A stretch of 64,000 nucleotides of DNA from Labia minor. Its lineage: Eukaryota; Arthropoda; Insecta; Dermaptera; Spongiphoridae. Shown here one piece after another: positions 34,337 to 46,892 of this stretch. Both the position numbers and the translations under genes were made by a program. The DNA lies in the NCBI GenBank assembly GCA_963082975.1, contig OY720350.1:49306734-49370733 (forward strand). The letters are read 5' to 3'. Position 1 is the stretch's first letter, and each line of letters begins with the position of its first letter. Under the pieces are notes generated by a model that was not told the DNA's origin, made no database searches, and saw only the letters and a program-made list of their open reading frames with translations.

Positions 34337-34965
34337 AAGTTGACCTGTGGCCAGGTCCGATCCGACCGACGGTTTGAAATAAATTAATTTCCAGCTACAG
34401 AAACAATTTCAAATAATTTTAATATATCCATTAATGTAATAAAAAACAGATATGGATATAACATAAATATTTTTAATTTTATTTTATTTATAATATATAT
34501 GTAAGACCAGGCTGTGACGTCATGAATGGCTGGATGACGTCATATAATTTTAATTAAGAAAAAACTAATAAAGATGATTTTTCTCGAGTATAAAACCAAT
34601 GCAAAGTGAATGATTCGTGATGATATGTAAGAAATCTCCACATGTGAAATTTGGTATGAAAATAACCCTTCCCTTCCTATCGTCGATCGATAATACTACC
34701 ACTTCCGGTTTCCGGATTTACACCAAAAGTTGATCAATTCATCCCACTGATGCATTAAGTAAATATACCAAATTTCATCAAAATCCGTTCAGCCGTTCAG
34801 GCTGTACACATCTATACGGACGGACGGACAGACGGACGGACGGACAGACATCATGCTAAATACTTTTTTCTGTTAAGAAAATGCATGATTCGTGGAGATA
34901 TGTAAAAATCTCCACATGTGAAATTTGGTGTGAAAACAATACCTCCCTTACTATCGTCGGTCGGT
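34337..34965 (+). mobile_element. Family A element, copy 4
   Basis: 629 bp, nearly full. Cap hairpin GACCTGTGGCCAGGTC, ACCGACCGACGG, two TGACGTCA palindromes 21 bp apart, (GGAC)n tract, internal direct repeat, and end CTATCGTCGGTCGGT. Confidence 0.85.
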
Positions 34966-35108
34966 AATTATATTAATTATTAGACTTAAGCATTAAAATT
35001 AAATTGAACATAATAATAATAATAATGAGATAAATTTTCAAATATTAATATAAATTATAATTTTAATATGAAAAAATATGAACCAATAGCGTAGCATTGT
35101 TTAGTTTT

Positions 35109-35710
35109 ACTATCTCGTAAGAGATAGTATTGCGACCACGAAAATTTTCGATGTTGTGATTTTGATGTTTTTATACGTTTTGAAGGTTTCTGAATCATTT
35201 TCACTAAGGTTGATAAAAATGCCTGTGTGTGTTTATGTGTGTATGTAGACAAGATTACTCAAAAACGGTTTGAGATAAAATCATGAAATTTGGTACATGG
35301 GCATTATTCAAAATTCGTAGTTTTCTATCAACTTTTGAGAAATGCAGCTCAACCTGAAAAGTGTCATTACCTACAACGTTTTGATTTTTTTTCTTCTAAA
35401 GTGACCGTAAAAATAAAGATATATGTTTGATAATTTTTCACAAATTTTTCAAAAATTGTATAAAACTGCTATATATAGAATTTCAGCATGATTGAATCGC
35501 TGGAAGTACCGGAATTAATTTTTTAACCCGACTGCAAATCACGCGCCAGCACGTGACGTGGTGCCATCAACAAAGCGCCAAACATGCACTGGTTTAATAA
35601 ATATTATTTATTAATTTTAATTTATAATTTATAATTAATTTAATTTAAATATAATATATGTTATTTAATCTAATTCAAATTTGCGAGGTAGTCGAGTGGA
35701 GACACTCCAG
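35109..35710 (-). mobile_element. Family C element, copy 1
   Basis: ~600 bp in reverse orientation. In its own direction it starts with cap hairpin TGGAGTGTCTCCA, then TACCTCGC (ACTATCTCGC in other copies), and ends with stem-loop ACTATCTCTTACGAGATAGT. The microsatellite here is a short GTGTGT/ATGT tract. It contains a GTACCAAATTTCATGA motif. Other copies: 44452, 47292, 49626. Confidence 0.8.
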
Positions 35711-36572
35711 ATTTTTTTTTATTGATTCTCAATATCAGATTTGAACTCACATCTTAAGAAAACTAGATCAGCATTTTACTACAGCAACCGAAGTGATTTA
35801 CTTTTTGTTTTTTTTTACATAATAAATTAATAAATTTTTTAGATTTTAAACAAAATACAAAAATAATTAACTGAAAAATTTCTTAAAATATCAATTAAAA
35901 GCATTTTTACAAAAACTAGATATTTATTTTTGTATATCGTATTGCATCCTTTTAACTGCAAAGCTAATGTTGAAAATTATTTTATCTAACCTCTATATAT
36001 TTTTGAGTGGCTTTTTTATTATATAATAGAACTTTTCAAGTTAAGCGAAATCAGATAATAATCACGATTTTCTGATAAAAGTTATTAATATTTTTATTTC
36101 TTTATTGATGGAGATGGGGTGATCATAATGTTTCAAGAAGGGGGAGGGTGAACCTTTCATCGTTGAAATGACAGATTGTCTTGATATCGGAAATTCGATG
36201 ACCTTTGCGAATTCGATCTTAATGGGAAAACATCTAAAAAAAATAAGATTTTTGTAGATATTGTTGATCAATGGATCAACATTGTTTACCACACTTCATT
36301 CCCTGGCAAATCAATTAGGATAAAATTAAATGAAAAATGATTCGTTTATCAACTATTTGATCAGTTTTTACTTTCATTTAAATAAATATCTTTCTAAAAT
36401 AGCTAAACTTAAATATATTTATTATTTAGGGTAAAGCTGTCCTTATAGTGTCAACTACTGGTATATTCACTTAATTTCGAATTCGTTATTTTAATGTAAG
36501 AACATATTTTAATGTCGTCTCAAACAAAAAAAAATTGTTTTTATTTTTTACGAATATTTTATATTATATAAA
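35711..36572. other. A+T-rich, no gene seen
   Basis: The short ORF at 36292-36062 (minus) has no recognisable homology. Confidence 0.5.
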
Positions 36573-36858
36573 GGTGCCATAGGGTGGGAGTTAGCGTTGT
36601 TGTCTCACATTCTCGTGGTCCCGGGTTCAAGTCCCGGGCCTGGCAAGGGAATTTCTCTAGCTGGGGTCTTTGGGTCGGAGTCAACCCAGCCTCCGGGATC
36701 AACATTGGAAAGCTACTTGATAAAAAGTAGCGCCTCCGATCAAGAAAATCAAGGTAAAGGTTGATAGGACCCGTTCTACTGATCATAGGACACCTCATTG
36801 ATATAACCGACTTGATTGGCGTTGTCCTTGCATAGGACGTACAAAAGTCAGAGGTTTT
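36573..36858 (+). mobile_element. tRNA-derived SINE, copy 1
   Basis: The tRNA-like head GGTGCCATAGGGTGGGAGTT has B box GGTTCAAGTCC inside a perfect CCCGGG...CCCGGG T-arm. The body has CAACCCAGCCTCCGGGATCA and the tail AGTCAGAGGTTTTTTT. It is very similar to the copy at 56531. The T-rich 3' tail is a candidate polymerase III terminator. Confidence 0.88.
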
Positions 36859-38207
36859 TTTATATATACATATATATTACATGTTACAATATAACAATAA
36901 ACAAAAAAATAAAAAGTCAATGATTTATTTTGAATGGTAATTCATTTTTTCAACCCTATATTACTTACAAACTTCTGTTGAGATACAACAAATCAGTAAA
37001 GAAACCGATAAATACCTTTATTTATTAGATTTTATTAGATTCATTCTTTAATTGCAAAAATATTTCTTTTTAAACTGCGTTAAAATGTATTCTCCATCTA
37101 TCTAACATTATTTAGGGAAAGTATAATCAATCAATTTTGTATTTAAAAAATACAATACAAAACTTTCTTATTATTTTTATCAATCAGTAATTAATTTCTT
37201 TTAAATTAAATTATTTTCTTGGAAAAGTTATTCCTGATGAAAAATCAAAAATAATAAAATGAGTTGATGATGAGGAAGGAATGATAAATAAGAATTTTGT
37301 TAAATACTCCTTAAAATATAATAACTAAAAATTTGAAATATTATAATTTTATGAAATTAAAAGAAGATACCAGTTGTGATATTTAAGCATGTAAACTAGA
37401 ATTAAACTTAAAGAATATATAACGGATTGAGACTCATTTCGGTGAAGTTTCAAGTTTATTGATATTATTTATTTTATACACTTTTCGGTTGTTACACCAT
37501 CTTGTTAGGTGAGTAAAAAAAAGCTTCTTAAGTTGGTGTTAAGCAAATGTATCAATAAACTTATTAAAATTTTATATATCTAATTTCGTTAAAAATTGAT
37601 TTTTTTTATTTTGATCTATTAATACTTCAATTTAGTTTTTCTTTATTCTCTATGTCCTGATTTAAATTTGTTAAAATTTTATTTTTTTAATATCAGTTTT
37701 ATTTTTATTTTTACATAGTCTGAGTCTATTCAATCAATAACTTTCTCAATTCTATTGATTTATTATCAATGATACACATTAATGTCAAAACAAATTGATT
37801 CTGCAAAGGGCCAAGTTTTCCTCTTTCTATTCAATAAATAAATTCTAAATTCTGGAGAGAAGTTCTAAATTATCATCGCATATATCATAATCCTTTTGCA
37901 TTGATCAGACTGATTCGAATACAAATAAGCCACTCGGCTTCCACTTAGTCCTTCAATAGAAAATCACTTAGGCATACAGAATTCACTGAAAAATAATTTT
38001 AAAAGAAATTTTCTTTTAAATATTTTCTATAACACAATAGACTTTTATTTAGTCAAGGCAATTATTTAAAATAATGTATACTTTTACATTTATTTACAAT
38101 AAAATACCTTTAAAATATTCAAAAAGTGTGTGTAATAATTCTTAGATTGTTTTTTTTTATAATTTTAATTTATTGATGTTATTCAATGAAAATGATATAA
38201 TTTTAAA
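36859..38207. other. A+T-rich, no gene seen
   Basis: Unique low-complexity DNA with no repeat family recognised. Confidence 0.5.
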
Positions 38208-38452
38208 TTATTAAAGCTTTGATGGTTGTTTTTGTAAGCACGTTCCGAGCGCCATCTGGTTGGTGACCTAGGTTTTATATTAAGTATCATTCGTCACTCG
38301 TCACTGGACACTCGAACAGTGCAGTCGCTTGATAACGATTGCAGAAGTAGCAATCGAAACGTTGTGTATATTTTTATATTTTTTGAATAAATTTACAATA
38401 ACAAATATCAATATGTGGTTTTATTTACAAAGTTCCGTTATATATGATATAA
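38208..38452 (+). mobile_element. Penelope-like terminal fragment, copy 2
   Basis: Almost identical to 18101-18337 from GTAAGCACGTTCCGAGCGCC on, including the CGATTGC/GCAATCG stem. It is preceded by AAAGCTTTGATGGTTGTT, an inverted version of the CCAAAGCTTT sequence that ends copy 1. Confidence 0.45.
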
Positions 38453-39619
38453 TTTTATATAGGTAAAATCATTTTATTATTTATTTAGTATTTACTTTCA
38501 ATTGGATATAGCAATATAATATAATATGTATATTATTATACTTAATATTATATTAAGAACAAGTATTAATAGTAGTGAAAAATATTCACACCTGAGTTTA
38601 AAAAACAGCCATTCAAAATTATAAGTTTAAGTGGGACTTCCAAACTTAAAAACGAAAAGGTGTTCGAATCCAAAATTTTTATGTATGTACATGAATTTTT
38701 TTGTTAAACTTGAATCCCAAGAAGGGCTCTATTCATCATTTATCTTAAATTTCAAAAAGGTCTTTAGAGATTTTGGTTAAATTCACTGCATCAAAGGCAA
38801 ATAAAAATATCTTTAAAGCAAGATTTTTTATCCACTTGAAGTATTCTGAGTAATTTTTAAAATCGCTAAAGTAGCTTTACTTTTTTATTGCTAACATTAA
38901 TAGTAGTAAACGAAAAATAATAATAATAATAATTATATTAAATATAAAATATGGACCATGTTGGTGGAAAAAGTAGGATGGTAAGTGAAGCTCACACTAT
39001 ATTTCTAGTATAAAAATAGCATAATTTATAGTATATAATATTAACTTTATAAGAATCTTTAAAATTTGTCATAATAAATATTTCTCAGAACATTAAACCA
39101 TTTTAGTTTAGAAAATTACCCGAATTCGATTAAGATGATTTTTTTTTTTATTTAATTTTTTTGATGAAAAAAGGAGTGAGTATTATTAAGGATAATTTTG
39201 GCAGAGTCCCAAGATTTGTTTGTTTACTATCTATTGAAAGTGGATCAAGAGAGATGGTGAATTGCCTCTCTCGACTATTTCTTCTTCATTCGCCCATTTG
39301 CTATTTGTTTTAATAGCTCCGAAGAATGGTTTGTTTGTTAATTTGTTAAAAATAGGTAAATGGAAAAAGAACTTGGACCAAATCTCCAACCCTCTTTGTC
39401 TCTATAATCCCATTCCTCAGCCATTTTAAAGTTTGTTTTTTCATTAATTACTCTAATGGATTATTTCAGGATATTTTCAGGTTAATTGACTACTAACAAT
39501 TTCAAAGATATATATATCTTCTAACATAGTTTGTCTAAATAATTTCACTTAGATAAATTAGTCTATTTTTTTTAGTGTTAATTTAATTCAAATATATATA
39601 TATTGTAATATATAAGCAT
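38453..39619. other. A+T-rich, with a less A+T-rich unique patch
   Basis: 39210-39440 is non-repetitive and compositionally richer; no ORF or known motif. Confidence 0.4.
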
Positions 39620-40321
39620 AAAGGAGCATTTTGGTGGGGGCAATTGAACACATGTCAGAGAATATTCTAGAAATGCACCCCAGAAGTTCCCCATGTACCT
39701 CTTCGTTGCCCAAGAGGGAGTGAGGGGTGGACAATTTTGCCAAGTTGATTGGAGGAGATGATTGGCTTCGATATGTTAGAGTCAGTCTTGGTCAAGAATT
39801 GGAGAAGGAGACAACATATCCCTGACAGGAGTGAACATCCGGCCAACCCCCCTTTTTGAGAGATGCCGCTGCCCACGAGATGTTCTAGATAAATCCTCAG
39901 GACGACACTCAAGACTCAAGTCTCCAATGAATTCTCCATTCCTTCCCTACACAATATATACCAAAAGTGGTCGACCCTTGGTAATTAATAAAATTTGCAA
40001 TTGGTAAATATAAATTAAATTTCATTTAATTTATATTTATATTTTAACGGTGCCATTCAATTTCTTCAATTTCATATTAATTTCATTATTATCTATTGTA
40101 TCATATTAATTCCTCTATTTTTATTAAATACATAATTTTTAGTTTAATTTTATATATGCATTTTTAATCTGAACCTATTCAATTTTATCATTTCCCTTAT
40201 CAACCTTCGCGGATTCAATAACCATTTATTATTCTAAATTTAACCAGGGTGCTACTAAATTAATTAAACTTATTTTCAACCCATTTTTTCTTATAAAATA
40301 CCTTACCTAAGTCATCCAATT
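39620..40321 (+). repeat. Family H repeat, copy 1
   Basis: ~700 bp repeated in inverted orientation at 41355-42005. Shared segments include GCCGCTGCCCACGAGATGTT, AAGTGGTCGACCCTTGGTAA, ATCAACCTTCGC and CCTTACCTAAGTCATCCAAT. I do not recognise the family. Roughly 80-85% similar by eye. Confidence 0.8.
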
Positions 40322-41294
40322 TCCATTTTCTAATTCTGATCCCTAAATTCTAACAATTTTTTTTGTTTATTTATTTTTATTGTAATAATTTTGTTATAAA
40401 GATTATATATATATAGATTAGATTAATGAGTAAATAAAAAAATTATCCAGCGACTTTCACTTCCAAAACTCCCTTTTCTCACAACTTCCCTATTCACAAA
40501 TAAATTGTTCAAATTATAATAAAAACATATAATAATAAGAATATTTAGAAAGAATGTATCTAAGTGTAACAAATACTCTAAAATATATAATTAATTTAGT
40601 GTATAAATTAAAAAATAAATAAGAAAACAAAGAGAAAATGATAGAATTATGTTAACGGCGTCCGTTTTGAATACCGCCTGCGGCAATTATGTGTATACCT
40701 TACCCGCTGGGATAGTTGGTAATTAAAAGATAAAATAAAAGGCAAGATTTGTCAAGAATGATAAATATATTGATTTGTGAATTAATTACAAGTACAATCA
40801 TTAAAGGGCCAAAAAGAGAATAGAGTGTCGATGATCACTTCAAGTCTTTCTAACGTCTGTACAACGTTTTCTCTAATTCCTTCTTTCCTAATTTATTACA
40901 TATATAAATTACAAATTATTTTAATACATTGTTTAATATATTGTTACCTTTCCAGGGTCATCCTTTATAATATTTTCTAGAGAACCTTTATCAGAAGTTG
41001 GGATAGGGTCAGGTTTGTGATATTGAATTTTAAGTCTAAAGGTTGATTGACAGGTTATATGTCAATTTCTATTATATACTTATTGTGTAGGCACATGTGA
41101 GGTGAAATGTGATGTATAATTTTAATATAAATTGAAATCAATGTTACATACACTCTTTCAACAATATACTATAAGAGAAGAGGTTTGTTTATATACATCG
41201 TAAGAGTAATTAGTTGAAATTAAATATGAAATTGTGTCCGGGGGAGTTTCTGTAGCTTTCTTATTCAAATTTATCGTCATTCATTTAGGAAACA
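40322..41294. other. Spacer between the inverted family H copies
   Basis: Mostly A+T-rich. A short G+C-richer patch at 40655-40720 matches nothing else here. Confidence 0.4.
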
Positions 41295-41370
41295 ATGCAA
41301 CAAAAGAAAGGAATGTTTTCGGAAATGTCTAATGAAAATTATATATATTGTCGTATATTGGATGACTTAG
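41295..41370 (+). CDS. Possible small first exon beside family H
   Basis: ATG in aacaATGc, 25 open codons (MQQKKGMFSEMSNENYIYCR then ILDDL) ending at a strong donor, TTAG|gtaagg. The last ~15 bases overlap the start of family H, and the same donor is conserved in copy 1 (ACTTAG|gtaagg on the minus strand). This suggests the repeat once carried an exon, but no downstream exon is identified and chance is possible. Confidence 0.15.
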
Positions 41371-42005
41371 GTAAGGTGGTTAATGCGAAAAATTGGTTGA
41401 AAATCAGATTAAATTAATTTGGTAGCACTCTGGTTAAATTTAGAATAATAATTGGGTATTGAATAAGCGAAGGTTGATAAGGGAAATGATAAAATTGAAT
41501 TCGTTCAGATTAAAAATGCATATATAAAATTAAACTAAAATTATGTATTTAATAAAAAAAATAGAAGAATTAATATTACAAAAATAGATAACAAGAAATT
41601 ATAGAGTTGATATGGTACCGTTATAAATAGAAATATAAATTAAATTATATTAAGCAATTGCAAATTTTTATTAATTACCAAGGGTCGACCACTTAGCTGT
41701 AGATGAAAGAAGGAATGGAGGATTCTTTGGAGACTTGAGTCTTGAGTGTCATCCTGCGGATTTATCTGGAACATCTCGTGGGCAGCGGCATTCATCAAAA
41801 AGGGGTTTGACCGGGATGTCACTCCTGCAAGGGATTTGTTGTCTCCTTTTCCAATTCTTGATCAAGACTGACTCAAACATTATTTTTCACCGATAATGAA
41901 AGCTCTTCATTCCCTCCCCCACCTTGGATACATGGATGGGTCTCTGTACACGTGCAGACCACATGTTCCATGACCAAATGTCCTTTATTCTCCAATTTAG
42001 CAAAA
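41355..42005 (-). repeat. Family H repeat, copy 2 (inverted)
   Basis: Inverted partner of 39620-40321, ~1.0 kb away, so the two could pair as a long stem. The minus-strand reading AAAHEMFQINPQDDTQDSSL is recognisable in both copies, interrupted in copy 1. Confidence 0.8.
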
Positions 42006-43057
42006 TTCTTTATTATATATTACAATATATATATGTATATCTTCACTCCTTATTTATCTTTAATGAATTCTAAAATCATTACTCCTAACGTAAAATGTGT
42101 TTGATGATCATAGAGTCACATTTTATAACAATTTGAAGTACGGATATTTCCAAGAAACAGTATGATCTTGAAATTAATAAGTATGGGCAATTCCATCGGG
42201 TGATGATGATGAGTTATAATTCTCATTAAATAAAATAATTATACCAAGATAAATAATTTAAAAAAAAATAAAGAAAATAATAACCTAATTGTATTTTTGT
42301 TATTATTAACAATCCTTTCAAGATAAAAAAAAAATAAATATATTCCTCCCAATTTATAATTATATCGTATATATACAAAATAATAATTATAAAAAAAAAA
42401 CTTTTTAATAATATAGAAAAATAATTTTTCAAGCATATCTGATTTTTAAAATATTAATTCATTTATAAATTAAATTTGATACTTAGAGTGTAGGTTTATC
42501 TTGTTTCATTGCATCAAATATATTCTCTCTAGACTAGTGAATGAGTTGAAAGAGTGAGATGAAAAGTTTAAAGTGAGGAAGAGAGAGAGAGAGCTCGTTA
42601 GAGTCATTACATATTCAAATGGACTCAAAATAGACACCAGAGAAAGAAACTTATCCAAGAATGGCCGAGAAAAGTGGCATTTATTATGAACAAGAAAAGT
42701 AAAGAGCAAGAGTACAAGCTAACAAATGAACATATGAAAAAAAATCCTTCTATATATATATATATGCTCTTATGTGTTATAAGATAAGGGAAGAAAATGT
42801 GGAACATATATTTTTAATCATACATGTGAAATGTTACAATTTATGCTTCTGTAATATTTGAAATGAATTTTTAGAAATAAAATTAACTGGTGGATAAAGA
42901 ACAAATCTAAAGTTAACAAAAAAAAAAAATTAACAAAATATATTCTTAAATGACTAAAATTTATTTTTCATTTATGGCAACAAAACCAATTGCATTAAAA
43001 ATTTTGTAATTGTTAATTGAAAGTTAGAAGTAAGTAACAAAAAATAATGAAAAAATA
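42006..43057. other. A+T-rich, no gene seen
   Basis: Several short ORFs here are runs of F/Y/I/K from A+T-rich DNA. A short (GA)n tract lies near 42580. Confidence 0.5.
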
Positions 43058-43250
43058 GACATTATACAGAGGTATATAAGAATATTGTGTTGTAATTTCA
43101 TAGAAATCGGTTCAGCCAATTTTGAGTCTATAACATCCTTATTTTCCAGACGGACAGACATGAACAATTCTAAAGTCACTTTTGGATTCTAGAGGTCATA
43201 AAACGCGAAGATATGCAAAAAAATTTTAAATTCTGAGCAATGTGCACACA
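43058..43250 (-). mobile_element. Helitron 5' fragment
   Basis: Reverse of the first ~200 bp of the Helitron at 31119, with TTTGCATATCTTCGCGTTT, GACTTTAGAATTGTTCATG and the GAAATCGG motif. No 3' end. Confidence 0.6.
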
Positions 43251-44451
43251 TTTGTAAGTGGTTGGATCGTTGTCTAGGGGTATATTATCTCGATAGAGCA
43301 ACAACACTTCTTGTTTGAGCTTTTCTATAAAATGGTTTATTTACAAATAAATATACACCTACATAGGCAAATACATACACTCTCATCATCATCATAGTCA
43401 TCACGAATCTAAACAGAAGAGTCCCAACGAATCCCAAAACGAATAGAATCCCTTGCGGGAGTTTGCGTTCCAATTTATATATTAATCCCGCCCCCTACTG
43501 AACATCAGTTGTCGGGAGAAGGAGGTGGGAGACTTTTCTTCCTGGTCATCACCCAAGGCCCGTCTCAAGCATGATCAGGGTTAAGCGAGGCCCGCGGCCA
43601 ATTTCCGCTACCCTATGGTTGCATTTTTACAACCAGGGACAAGGAAGTCGAGTGAGGAGGTTGAAACACCCTTGTCGTCAACATCCCTTGACCTCAATTT
43701 CAACTCCCACATATATATTAGTTTTATCAATATATGGCATAGAATTTAAAATATAGGTCGAACACCTATATTTACCTTTCAGGAACTAAAGAATTCAATA
43801 ATATAAATAATAATTCGATGTGTATGAAATCTGGCTAGAAAAAAATTGAATTTAAGAATTTTCATTAAAGATGAAACTGTATTCTCATATCTAACAAGTA
43901 GATAAGAAAGAATGAAAATCAAATCTTTATATATGATAATCGTATGTATATTATAAATTATAACTTTATTTTAATAATCATATACATAATTATTTAATAA
44001 AATTTTATTTCATAAATAAATGACTAAACACAATTTTCTTTAATTTTTCATGTAGTTTTATTGATTGTATTTTTTTAATTTATTCCATTAGCAAGTGCGT
44101 CCACGTATTTAACCTTCACCTCACAAATCTGTTCGTGACAAATATTGTTATATTATAATCACACTCATTACATTTGCCATAAGAAGATATAACAATTTCA
44201 AAACGCATAATATAAATTGGTTGTAATTAACAGAAAGATTAATTTATTTTCCTTTTAATTGTTTTTAAAGCGTTCCTAATGAATATTTTTTATTAATCTT
44301 ATAATATATCTTGTTAATTTTTTTTCTTTCGCCAGCAGGAAACGAATCTCAAATATATTAGGTAAGAGAAAAAAACAAAATTAATAATATATTTCTACTA
44401 TTTAAAATATAACTCTTTATGTATTGTTTCTTTTTTTTATTAATATAAAAA
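43251..44451. other. Unique stretch with a G+C-rich block at 43420-43700
   Basis: The block has (CAT)n at 43385-43400 and a hairpin TGGTTGCATTTTTACAACCA at ~43617. No coding exon or known repeat is recognised. The remainder is A+T-rich. Confidence 0.35.
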
Positions 44452-45004
44452 AGCTGGAGTGTCTCCACTCGACTATCTCGCAAATTTGAATTAGATTAAA
44501 TAACATATATTATATTTAAATTAAATTAATTATAAATTATAAATAAAATTAATAAATAATATTTATTAAACCAGCGCATGTTTGGCTCTTTGTTGATGGC
44601 ACCACGTCACGTGTTGGCGCGTGAGATTTGCAGTGTTAAAAAATTAATTCTGGTACTTTCAGCGATTCAATCAAGCTGAAATTCTATATATAGCAGTTTT
44701 ATACAATTATTAATCATGTGAAAAATTATCAAACATATATTTTTATTTTTACGGTCACTTTAGAGGAAAAAAATCAAAACGTTGTAGGTAATGACCCTCT
44801 TCCGGCTGAGCTACATTTCTCAAGAGTTGATAGAAAACTGTGAATTTTGAATAATGCCCATGTACCAAATTTCATCATTCTAGTTCAAACCAAGAGAGAG
44901 AGAGAGACATTTTTCTCATCCTTAGTAAAAATGATTCAGAAACCTTCAAAACGTATAAAAACATCAAAATCAACATCGAAAATTTTCGTGATCTGGCGAG
45001 ATTG
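44452..45004 (+). mobile_element. Family C element, copy 2
   Basis: Starts AGCTGGAGTGTCTCCACTCG then ACTATCTCGC. The microsatellite is (GA)n where copies 3 and 4 have (AC)n. The 3' stem-loop is truncated at TCTGGCGAGAT. Confidence 0.75.
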
Positions 45005-45934
45005 TAAAAATTTATATTTTTTAAAAAATTTTTTTTGTTCAATTTAATTTGAAAATTTTTTCTATTTAATTATAAGGAGTGGGGTCTCACAATTAAGGCC
45101 TCAATAACCGCCCTTAATTGTCACGATACCACAGGAGTAAATGTGATAATACTACATTTTCATATCATTATCCATGCTATTTAATCATTTAATAAATACA
45201 TTTTTTAGCGTATTTTTTAAGCTATTGAAAGGATGTCTAGATACGTATTTAAAGAAGGACAACCCTTTATTTGCATTTAAATGTAAAGAGTTTCGCTTTG
45301 TTCTCTCAGACAGCAACTGGTCCATTATTATTATCATTGTCTAAAAGATTATATGTTGAGAGCCCAGCAATTAAGTACACCCGAGATCTTCTACCCCGAA
45401 ACTCCACTTTTCCATGAATAGGAAACCCTCACATTTTATCTATTATTAAATAAAATATAACCTATAATTAATATACCTGTGTATATTTTATATTATAGTA
45501 TGATGATAATAACAATAATTAAATTACATGAGATATTAATTATGATTTAAAAGCTTCTATATACCATGTGGGAATTTGTTATTCACCATTATATTAAGCT
45601 TAATTTCAACCAAAAAGGAGATGATATATCGCGATGCTCAACATATTCGCTTTGTAAATTACCTCGTGTATATATAGACTTGCATATGTATAAATTATGT
45701 GAGCAAATGTTTAAAGATATTTTTTTATTAAACACAATTGTGGAATACTAATAAATCATAATATTAACATAAGAATATTTTAATATTTAGGAAAAAATAC
45801 GAAGGAATATAAGTCCTGCTTCCTCAACAAGTCAGTCAGTCCATTGGAATGTGCATAAAAGATGTATCCAAAGTTAATTCTTGGAAGTTAAGAAAATAGT
45901 AATTTATATATGCTTGAGGAACACTATAGTAAAT
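45005..45934. other. Unique A+T-rich stretch with an inverted homeodomain-type site
   Basis: ACAATTAAGG and CCTTAATTGT face each other 15 bp apart at ~45089-45121. The 61-codon ORF at 45566-45751 is not recognised. Confidence 0.35.
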
Positions 45935-46548
45935 AAGTTGACCTGTGGCCAGGTCCGAACCGACCGACGGTTTGAAATAAATTAATTTCCAGCTACAGAA
46001 ACAATTTCAAATAATTTTAATATATCTATTAATCTAATAAAAAACAGAAATGGATATAACATAAATATTTTTAATTTTATTTTATTTATAATATATAGCT
46101 GAAGTAGCCGGCGTTGCCGGCGTTACCCGAGGCTGTGACGTCATGAAGGGCTGGGTGACGTCATATAATTTTAAATTAAGAAAAACTTAATGAAGATGAT
46201 TTTTCCCGAGGATAAAACCAATACATTCGTGGTGATATGTAAAAAAATCTCCTTATGTGAAATTTGGTGCGAAAATAACCCTTCCCTTCTTATCGTAGAT
46301 CGCTAATACTACCACTTCCGGTTTCCGGATTTGCACCAAAAGTTGATCAATTCATCCCACTGATACATTACATGTTACACATCTGTACACATCTATACGG
46401 ACGGACAGACGGACAGACGGACGGACAGACATCATGCTAAAAATACTTTTTTCTGTTAAGAAAATGCATGATTCGTGGAGATATGTAAAAATCTCCACAT
46501 GTGAAATTTGGTGTGAAAACAATATCTCCCTTACTATCGTCGGTCGGT
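45935..46548 (+). mobile_element. Family A element, copy 5
   Basis: 614 bp with cap hairpin, ACCGACCGACGG, AACGCCGGC-type insert (shared with copy 2), two TGACGTCA palindromes, mixed GGAC/GGCAGAC tract and end CGTCGGTCGGT. aaat flanks both sides, a possible short target duplication. Confidence 0.85.
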
Positions 46549-46892
46549 AAATATAGTGAATAAAAACAGGAAAAAAGTTTTATTCTGCTCTCTCTCTCTC
46601 TTTAGTTGAAAATAAACGATAGTAACACAAACGCAATGGATGAGAAATTGAGAATGCGAAGTAAACTCAAATTTAATTTAAATTAGAAGAGGTAATTTTA
46701 TAATTTAAAACATTTATTTAGTATTCTAGTCGTTTCTTTTTAAAAAAAAAAAGTTTTAAAGTTAATAATTTTATTATTTTATATAATAAAATTTTTTAAA
46801 TGTTATAAAAAGTTTTAGTATTTTAACACAAATTGATTATTTGAAGTTATATAATGTATTAATGTATATACATGAGTTTTAAGTATAATATA

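Noticed and set aside
36573-36645. Functional tRNA gene
   Set aside because: The tRNA-like part continues into a repeated 280-bp body with a poly-T tail, so it is a SINE head.
40655-40960. Possible LTR-type sequence between the family H copies
   Set aside because: No repeated partner, no inverted end dinucleotides and no target duplication were found.
43420-43700. G+C-rich block considered as an exon or LTR
   Set aside because: No convincing reading frame with splice sites and no LTR-like ends; left as unique sequence.
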